A stretch of DNA of 64,000 nucleotides. Origin: Heterohyrax brucei (Eukaryota; Chordata; Mammalia; Hyracoidea; Procaviidae). This document shows positions 56,950 through 64,000 of this stretch, piece by piece; within the stretch, counting starts at the first letter, position 1, and every line of letters begins with the position of its first letter. The position numbers were made by a program, and so were the translations under genes. The notes beneath the pieces were generated by a model. The model saw only the letters and a list, made by a program, of their open reading frames with translations, ran no database searches and had not been told where the DNA came from. The stretch spans positions 24,223,501 to 24,287,500 of the forward strand of contig CM053140.1 of NCBI GenBank assembly GCA_028571685.1. The letters are read 5' to 3'.

Positions 56950-57420
56950 TATGGCAGTCAGAAAAAGAAAGAAATTAACCTATCTTCATGGACTATCTGA
57001 CCACACAGGTCATACGCTGTAGACCATAAGACTTGGTTTTGGGGTTCATCCTGAAAACAGAAGATGGTTGTAAAGTGGGGTGATGAAAGACAGACTGGAA
57101 ACAACAGCAAGTGATGGAAATTCATGACGGTGGAAAAACCCTATGTCCATCTGTGCTGCCTCTGACCTTGGTGAGAAAGGTATCCTGCAGCATCCAGAGC
57201 ACTTTGTCCTTGGAGGTAAACACGTACAAGAGGCCCTAGAGTCAGAGAGCCTGATGGGGGATCCAGGGGAAAGCAGAGCAGTGGCAAGTCCACCTGCCGT
57301 TCCTCATCAAGGAGGTGGATCAGCAGATCAGTGGCAAAACTGTGAGCCGCCAAACAGCTCCTGCTTCCCTTTTACTCTGTAAACATCCCAAGAATTTCCT
57401 TCATGGCCTGTGTTATTTCT

Positions 57421-57838
57421 TGTGTCCGGTGTAACACATTCACACAAACTTGATTACTTAAAATGGAAAAATATGTTCTGTCACAGTTCTGGAGGCCAGA
57501 GGTCTGGAATCAAGGTGACAGCAGGGCTGTGCTCCCTCCAAAGGCTCTAGAGAAGAATCCTTCCATGTCTCTTCCAGTTACTGGGGGTTCCAGACATTCC
57601 TGGGCTTATGGCTGCATCACTCCCATCGGCCGCTGTCTTCGTGTAGTCTTCTCCTCTTCTCTGTATCTTCTCTTCCTCTGCTATATAGACATTGTCATTG
57701 GATTTAGGGTCAGCCCATTTAATCCAAGATGGTGTTGCCTCAATGTATCCTGAAAGATTGTTTTTCCAAATTAGGTCACATTAACAACTTCCAGGTGCAC
57801 TAGTTTTTCTGGAGAAACCAATCAATCCACTACATAGC
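57421..57838 (-). mobile_element. Old MaLR-type LTR
   Basis: cacagttctggaggccagagg, gtgctccctccaaaggctc, ttggatttagggtcagccc, aattaggtcacattaac. Confidence 0.7.
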
Positions 57839-58150
57839 CCCCCCCACCAGAAACATAATAAGAAAGCAAATACTGGGAGATGTAGTCCAACCTAGTTTAC
57901 ACAAAAATTACAGTAATCCCAGGAAATCTGAATGAGACACAGGATGTGATACATGAAAGAGAAAGGAGTTAATAAAAGCTGTGTTAATAAAAAAAAAAAG
58001 TGTGTTACTAAGCCAGTTACCCAGTGGTTAACTGGGGCTCCAGCTGTGAAATCCTAGAATCCAGTGTATTAGATACCTTAGAGTTACCTCATTCATTGAG
58101 CAAGAGAGCTAGGTTATTTATACACCAGCTTGTGTGAGTCTTGGAGTTCA
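57839..58150. other. Unassigned downstream sequence
   Basis: Poly(A)-like run at 57989-58000; nothing else recognised. Confidence 0.35.
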
Positions 58151-58154
58151 CACA

Positions 58155-58318
58155 TGTGGTGCTGTTAGTGGTTTAGAGTTTGGGTATTCACCAAAAGATT
58201 AGCATTCCACAACTATCAGCCACTCCTTGGAAAACTTATGCGGCAGTTCTACTCTGTCTTACAGGGTTGCTATGAGTTGGACTCAACCCACTGGAAATGG
58301 TTCGGTTTGGGTTTTGTG
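58155..58318 (+). mobile_element. AfroSINE, divergent
   Basis: gctgttagtggtttagagt, tcagccactccttggaaaac, cttacagggttgctatgag. Confidence 0.8.
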
Positions 58319-58373
58319 TGAGTGCAAAATCCTTCAGGCAAAATAACACAGATGCACCAATTTGAAGCTGGCT

Positions 58374-58552
58374 GTCACAGAAACACTGGTGATGTAGCAG
58401 TTAAGTGCGACGTCTGCTAACGAAATGGTTGGCAGTTGGAATCTGCCAGGCACTCCTTGAAAACTCTGTGGGGCAGTTCTACTCTGTCCTATAGGGTTGT
58501 TATGAGTCAGAATTGACTTGACGGCAGTGAGTTAGGTTTTTTGTTTTTTATC
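58374..58552 (+). mobile_element. AfroSINE
   Basis: agaaacactggtgatgtagc, ggcactccttgaaaactctg, cctatagggttgttatgag. Confidence 0.9.
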
Positions 58553-59123
58553 ATGCACTAAAATAGTAGTGCTTGATGGAGTATCTTCTACATTATATTT
58601 CATTCTACCTTCCTAGGACACAGTAGCAATGGCTGGAAAGAAAGATGCCTTCTTGTGACCATGAGGGAGATAGCCACATGTTAAGGATGGCAATGTATAA
58701 GAGTAAAACTATCCTGGGTCCTTGAGGACAAGCCCTGATCTGTGTAGCTAATGAAGAAAGGTGAAAGAAGAAGAACAACAACAAAAAACCCTTTTGGTTA
58801 AACCACCATAGTCTGTTTTTTGTTTCAGTTGTAAGCTTTGTTTCAATTGTAAGCTTTAACTGGTGTATAAGAAATTTGTTAGCTACCTTAACTGAGGGTC
58901 TTCACAAGACTTACCCAAAAAGTACAATAGATAAAAGGCAGCACCCTTCTAAGGCCATGATGTGGAACAGAATCTTAGGCAACGATGGACATGTTCTGTA
59001 GCCTCACTGTTTAATAAGGTAGCCCCTAGTCACACATCACAAACACTTGAAAGACGGCTCTTGTGGCAGAGGAACTCCTTTTTAATTTTAATAATTTTAA
59101 ATTTAAGTATCCACATCTGGCAT
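58553..59123. other. Unassigned downstream sequence
   Basis: Includes the local tandem gtttcagttgtaagcttt / gtttcaattgtaagcttt near 58825-58857; no gene. Confidence 0.4.
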
Positions 59124-59665
59124 TGTGGATTGAATTATGGCCCTCAAAAAAGTAGGTTGAATTCCTAACCCCTATACCTGTGAAGAGGCCCTGGTGGCAT
59201 AGTGGTTAAGTGCAGTGCCTGCTAACTGAAAAACAGGCAGTTTGAATCCCCCAGGTGCTCCTTGGAAACTGCAGGGCAATCCTACTCTCTCCTATAGGGT
59301 CACTATGAGTCAGAATTGACTACGACAATGAGTTTGTGTTTTCTTTGGTACCTGTGAATATGATCCTGTTTGGAAATGGGGTTTTTCTTTTGTTATAAGG
59401 ATGTCATGTCAGAGTAGGGTGAGTACTAACCCCTAATCCCCTCTGAGAAGTATCTCACAAAACGTGAGAACAGATGTGAGAAGATGCCATGTGAGGATTG
59501 TTGCCAAAGATGGCTGCCAGGTACCAGAACCTAGGAAGGAGGCACTGAACAGCTGTTATCTCAGAATTCTCTGAAGGAATCAACCTAGCTGAGACTTTGA
59601 TTTTGGACTCCCAGCCTCCAAAAACGGAAGCTCTCAGCCTACATGTTCAGGACTTTTATCATTCT
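59124..59665 (+). mobile_element. Old MaLR-type LTR carrying a SINE
   Basis: tgtggattgaattatggccc, cctaacccctatacctgtg, [SINE], gatcctgtttggaaatggg, gagaagatgccatgtgagg, ggactcccagcctccaaa. Confidence 0.7.
59185..59348 (+). mobile_element. AfroSINE with perfect 10-bp TSD
   Basis: tacctgtgaa at 59175-59184 and 59349-59358 brackets gaggccctggtggcatagtg ... gagtttgtgttttctttgg. The LTR reads continuously once the SINE and one repeat are removed. Confidence 0.95.
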
Positions 59666-60292
59666 CTCATGATTAAGACTTCATTGCATATGCATGACGG
59701 ACTAAATCATACCTCCTGAGGTTAGTTGACATCAGCCCACCAGGACAGTGCCGTCACTATGACTGGTGTCCATCAGTGCAGTAATTCATGGTGTCAAGCC
59801 ACCATGGACTTCCTCTTATACAAGACAATACGGAATCCTTAGTAATGTTTTTTGTATTAATGTTACTCATAAATACTAATTCCTGTGTATCACTCTTTTT
59901 TCTTTAATTACTACCTTACTCTCAAAAAAAGTTACTGATACAGGTTCGTAAATACTACCACAATATTGTAGCTAAAGCATTAGAAAATTGGACATCAGCA
60001 ACTATAAAAACACTGACAATAATGAAAACAATGGCACATGTAGATGAAACCACATGATTTGAAGCATTATTGTAACTCGGTAATAACGACAGCTCTGACT
60101 AGAGCACATTGGGAAGTCCAAAAAGTAAATTAGTGTAGAGTTTTAGCCTCATAGGTATATTGATATATGTAAATTGGGCTTATGAAAAATGTTTTTGACG
60201 TTATATCTAACTATAGAGATTTTTTTAATGAAAAATAAATTTCTGCTGAAATACAGAAACAAAATTTTTGTAGTTATTTTGGTGTCGCCTTC
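59666..60292. other. Unassigned, A/T-rich downstream sequence
   Basis: No recognised feature. Confidence 0.4.
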
Positions 60293-60770
60293 TGTCTTAG
60301 ACATCCTAGACATCTAGTGATATTTGTATAACAGAAATTCCACAAGTGGATGGCTTTAACAAAGAAATTTATTTCCTCAGAGTTAATAGGCTAACAGTTC
60401 AGATTCAGGGCATTAGCCTTCACGGGAAGACTTTCTCTATTGGCTCTGGTGGAAGGTCCTTGTCATCAATCTTGACCTGGACTGGGAGCTTCTAAGGCAC
60501 AGAGACCAGGGTTCCAAAGGAGATGCTCTGCTCTTGGCACTCAGCTCTCTGCTTGCTTCCCTTTCCTGTATATCCTAAGAGATTGCCTCAAGGCACAATA
60601 CCGTCTTACACTTGAGTCCTGTCCCACTAACACAACTGCAGCCCATCCTCCCTCATTAACGTCACAGAGGCAGGATTTACAACCTATGGAAACATCACAT
60701 AATACTGGGAATCAAAGCCTAGCCAAATTGCTGTATACATTTTTGGGGGGACACAATTGAATCCATGACA
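60293..60770 (-). mobile_element. MaLR-like LTR, complete
   Basis: TGTCTTAGACATCC ... AATCCATGACA; the first bases include a short internal duplication of catctag. Confidence 0.88.
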
Positions 60771-61105
60771 CCTCTGACGGTGTCACCCAGTGTATTCTGC
60801 ACCCCTTGTACTCACCTAGTGATGCCACGGTACCAGGGGAGTCTTTTCTAGCTGGAAAGTCCTCATTAGCCCAAATCTTCTGGTGTAGTCTGGAGGTTTC
60901 AGAAAAAGGCACCTCAATGTATTACAAGGGTTGCCTCATAGAATCCAAATACAAAGGCCAAAATTGTTTTCTGTTATCACAGAGGCCACCCTCTGCACTT
61001 TGGATATGGTTTTCTTTTATACGTCTAACATTTGGTGGATTCTTACCATACATTGCTCCCCATACATTTCACTACCAACTTCAGTATTCAACAAGTGGTA
61101 GTATT

Positions 61106-61282
61106 GTGTGGAGCCTTGGCCGCCCAATGGTTAAGACTCAGCTGCTAACCAAAAGTTAAAGTTCGAATCCACCAGCTGCTCCTTGGAAATCCTATGGGGC
61201 AGTTCTACTCTTCATATAAGGTCACTTTGAGTCAGAACAGACTCAACAGCAAAGAGTTTGGTTTTACTTTTGGTTTTAGTGG
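61106..61282 (+). mobile_element. AfroSINE
   Basis: gtggagccttggccgcccaatg, aaagttcgaatccaccagc, aaggtcactttgagtcag. Confidence 0.88.
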
Positions 61283-61376
61283 TGTATACCATAACCCGAA
61301 AAAGCAGCATATTACTAGTCTTTGATCAGTGATTAGCTATCAATATCAGTCCATCACTTGTGACTGAAAGAACTGA

Positions 61377-61865
61377 ATGGTGCCCAGCCACCACCAGTGA
61401 TAGTCATGATGGAGCTCACAAAGTTGAGTCTTGCTGGCAACACAAGAATAAAAAGGGGTGCGCCCTGAGATCTCCATTAAAAGACTGCAATTGATGGTCC
61501 ACGGGCCTCGGGGTTCCCCTGGGAGCATGGCCCCTGGCCTTGATGCTGCCCCTGTCAGTAAATCGTAATGGAGGTCAACTCTCAGACAGGAATCAATTGG
61601 ACTTGGTGACAAAGAGTGACCATATCATGTGCATACTTTATGGTTCTTTGCATCTATAGGATGTTGTCCTGCTGACCTCTTACTGGAGGAAGAGGAGTGA
61701 ATGGAGAAGAGGGGATAGGAGTTTGTTGGGAGGATAAGACATGTATGGAGCAGAGAGGAAGAGTGTGCTGTCACCAGGCAGGGAAAGCAGTGGGAGCTGC
61801 ATATAGGTGGGCATGAAAATTTATATGGGAATGTATATTTTCATTCAATCATAATAAAATATAAA
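61377..61865 (+). mobile_element. LINE-type 3'-end repeat
   Basis: gtgcccagccaccaccagtg, gaggaagagtgtgctgtc, catgaaaatttatatgg, attcaatcataataaaat. Similar plan to 39995-40510. Confidence 0.45.
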
Positions 61866-62272
61866 TACCAGTCCATCATCATATCGTATATCAAAAGATC
61901 CTTCTACTCTGGCTTGTCACAGGCCACAGGCTTTTATCTGATCTTGTCAGATGCTAACAGCAGAAGTCTTCTCGACTTTACCCTTTCAGGCATGTAGAGC
62001 AATTGAGCTAGGAGATAATATTATGTTCTTGTTCGGAGCCTCTCTCTAGATATTCACATAACTTTAAATTTCCCTCACTGTATAACTCATTTATTTCATT
62101 ACCCAAAACATCTATTTTTGGAAAGGATGTTAGGTTCAGCCACCGTACTGGTTCAGATAGCCAGCAGCAATGCTGTCTACTAAGTGCCTTTCCCTTAGTC
62201 CATTCTTTCACAGTTTTTTTGGCTAGGAATCATTCCTGCTCTCTTACACACAGTTGTAACTCTGGTCCTGGG
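61866..62272. other. Unassigned downstream sequence
   Basis: No recognised feature. Confidence 0.4.
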
Positions 62273-62284
62273 ACCACAGCATTA

Positions 62285-62443
62285 AAACCAAAACCAAACC
62301 CACTATCATCGAATCAATTACAACTCATAACAACCCTATAGGAAAGAGTAGAACTGCTGCATAGAGTTTCCAAGGAATGCCTGGTAGATTTGAACTGCCA
62401 GCCTTCTAGTGAGCAGAAGCAGCACTTAACCACCAGGGTTTCC
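62285..62443 (-). mobile_element. AfroSINE with perfect 12-bp TSD
   Basis: accacagcatta at 62273-62284 and 62444-62455. Body aaaccaaaaccaaaccc to accaccagggtttcc. Confidence 0.95.
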
Positions 62444-62899
62444 ACCACAGCATTAGAGAAAAAAGTAAGTTGAAGCAATTTAGGGAAATGAATAAAACTA
62501 AAGTGATACTGGGAAGAATTGCAGCCTCCCCATCCTTATTCCCCAGATCCACCAGAAAAACAGGCATTGATCCAGGGACGATTCTCTCTCTTCCCTCATA
62601 GGGAGTGTTAAACACACTCAACATGTGAAGGCATGAAAGCCAGCCCTTTGTGCCTGTGTCCCCTGCTGTTTTAGACAATGTTTCAACTCCCAGTTAAAAT
62701 TCTCTATTAAATCATTGTTCTAAAGATAAAAGTGTTTCTTGTTCTGAACGACTGACTCAGCAGTGCAGACTGGTGAAGAATCTTCTGTTTCAGTTCTTTT
62801 ACAGTACTCTGAAAAATTTGCATCTATCACTGAGTAAGCAGACTAGCCCAAGTAAGTGTAGTCTCTTTGGTATACCAGCATCAGTCTGACCCGCCAGCT

Positions 62900-63640
62900 A
62901 TGAGTAAGGCCTTCCTCCTGGGAAATCTGCCCCATGTCTATCTGCATTCTCTATCTCTTGTTGGCAGAGAGGACAGTTCTTAGCGGCATTTTGTGCCTCA
63001 AAGGGTCCGAGAGGGTTACGTTTAGCCCAGCTCCGCGTGGCTGCACCTCTCTTGTTTCCATTCATCTCATGGGCCCAGATGGCACCAAAAGAGAGCAGAC
63101 CATGCTATATATCCACTTGCTAGCTCCGAGTAACTTTTAGTCCCAGAAGAATGTTCTTCCTATGGGCACTGACATACCCTACTTTAATGTGCGTCTCAGA
63201 TTTCCAGAGGTCTGTACCTCACAAGGGTGTCCTTTGGGGACCAGATTTCTTTTATCTAACACTGTAATCAGGCCATCAAACATTGCCCATGAGTCAATAA
63301 AAACCCAAATGTAGGGGCAAACTGTGCAAATCAGCCCATTGGAGCTGCTTTGTTTTTCCCTTCCCCAGTAAGAATTGTTTCATCTGCTGGTTGTAGTGCA
63401 GCTGTTTTCCATACAGGATGTTGTCCTTGTAGCCTGGAACTGTCACATGAACCAAGCATCCTGCTGGTCCATTGAGAGCTTTTCATAGGAAACTGCCCAA
63501 GTGGCGATAAGATTTGGCCATTTCTCTGGTAGTTCCAAAGCCATCCTTAGTAAGACAGAGGTCCCCGGGATGCAGAAACTTTCAGTGCCTAAAGCAGCCT
63601 GCTTAGACACCCTGTAGACTTGCATTACTGTCCTGATTCC
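62900..63640 (-). pseudogene. Second retroviral pol relic (RNase H-integrase junction)
   Basis: Read on the minus strand: SYEKLSMDQQDAWFM (about 63450-63495) and IDSWAMFDGLIT (about 63265-63300) parallel the RNase H words of the relic at 42690-45450 (AWFTD, YTDPWAMASGL). Near 62950-63085 comes AHEMNG followed by NCPLCQQE, a broken integrase zinc finger in which the second His is Asn. Multiple stops and frameshifts. The window ends before any LTR. Confidence 0.6.
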
Positions 63641-64000
63641 CTTACGTGACAGACCTCACAGCTTTACATTAATGTGTTGGTTCCCCTTTCCTTGACTGTG
63701 TTGCCCAGAGCTAGAGGAAACCAGCAGAAACTGGTTTAGGAACCCCACTGACATCCCATATAACATTTTAGCTTATTAGGTACTTCATGCTTAGTAACTT
63801 TCTCACCTCTGGGTGAAGTTTAACCATCATTTTTTGAACATGTAATTCATAAAGTTACACGTAAACCCTATTGTGCCTGACTAGTACGATTAAGAATGTT
63901 TCTGATGTAACATGTACGAACTTTCTACTCGTAAACTCCATAAAAGTAACCTTCTCTCTCATCTTCTCTGAGCAGTCTTGGTGGCAGCAGCCCTGACTTT

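Overview
This is a stretch of a placental-mammal nuclear genome, almost certainly an afrotherian and most likely a paenungulate such as an elephant. The evidence is repeat content: several dozen copies of tRNA-derived AfroSINE-type elements on both strands, fragments of the RTE-clade LINE that shares their 3' tail, MaLR-like LTRs in an unfamiliar non-primate form, old L1, L2, MIR and MER5 pieces, and a mariner. There is no bacterial or viral gene organisation. No functional tRNA or rRNA gene and no CRISPR array was seen.

The only cellular protein-coding gene I can support is SLC1A6, which encodes EAAT4, the sodium-dependent high-affinity glutamate/aspartate transporter of cerebellar Purkinje cells. 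It lies on the + strand. Nine coding exons run from 24944 to 50315. Each has AG/GT boundaries, the reading frame passes cleanly through every junction, and together they encode 562 residues (563 if the upstream in-frame ATG is used). A CpG-rich block at about 15950-16680 ends at a consensus splice donor at 16613 and is the best candidate for promoter and non-coding first exon.

Layout. 1-15900 is intergenic repeat DNA: an interrupted L1, MaLR LTRs, a dead mariner with both ends visible, RTE pieces, ERV LTRs and many SINEs, including a 70-bp near-perfect inverted repeat. 15950-16680 is the CpG island. 16613-24936 is intron 1, with a TG-rich tract, an L1 interrupted by an LTR and a SINE, and a three-level nest of SINEs. 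24937-37367 carries coding exons 1-7, with introns holding a 150-bp direct duplication, a SINE-broken minisatellite and a 500-bp degenerate TTCA array. 37368-49203 is the 11.8-kb intron 7, containing RTE fragments and an ERV-L-like pol relic with integrase zinc-finger and dUTPase-like remnants followed by its 3' LTR. 49204-50315 has the last two coding exons. 50316-64000 is downstream DNA with L1-like sequence, a full MaLR provirus on the - strand, an LTR-split RTE, several SINEs with readable target-site duplications, and a second broken retroviral pol fragment at the right edge.

The biology is one neuronal transporter gene embedded in layered transposon debris. I found no undescribed molecular system. 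The observations most worth checking are structural: nested insertions with exact target-site duplications, the young-looking inverted repeat, a 29-bp SINE insertion, and the composite tRNA-Gly/RTE-tail SINE. Repeat boundaries are by eye and good to roughly 10 bases unless a target-site duplication fixes them. Family names are from recognition, not from a database search.
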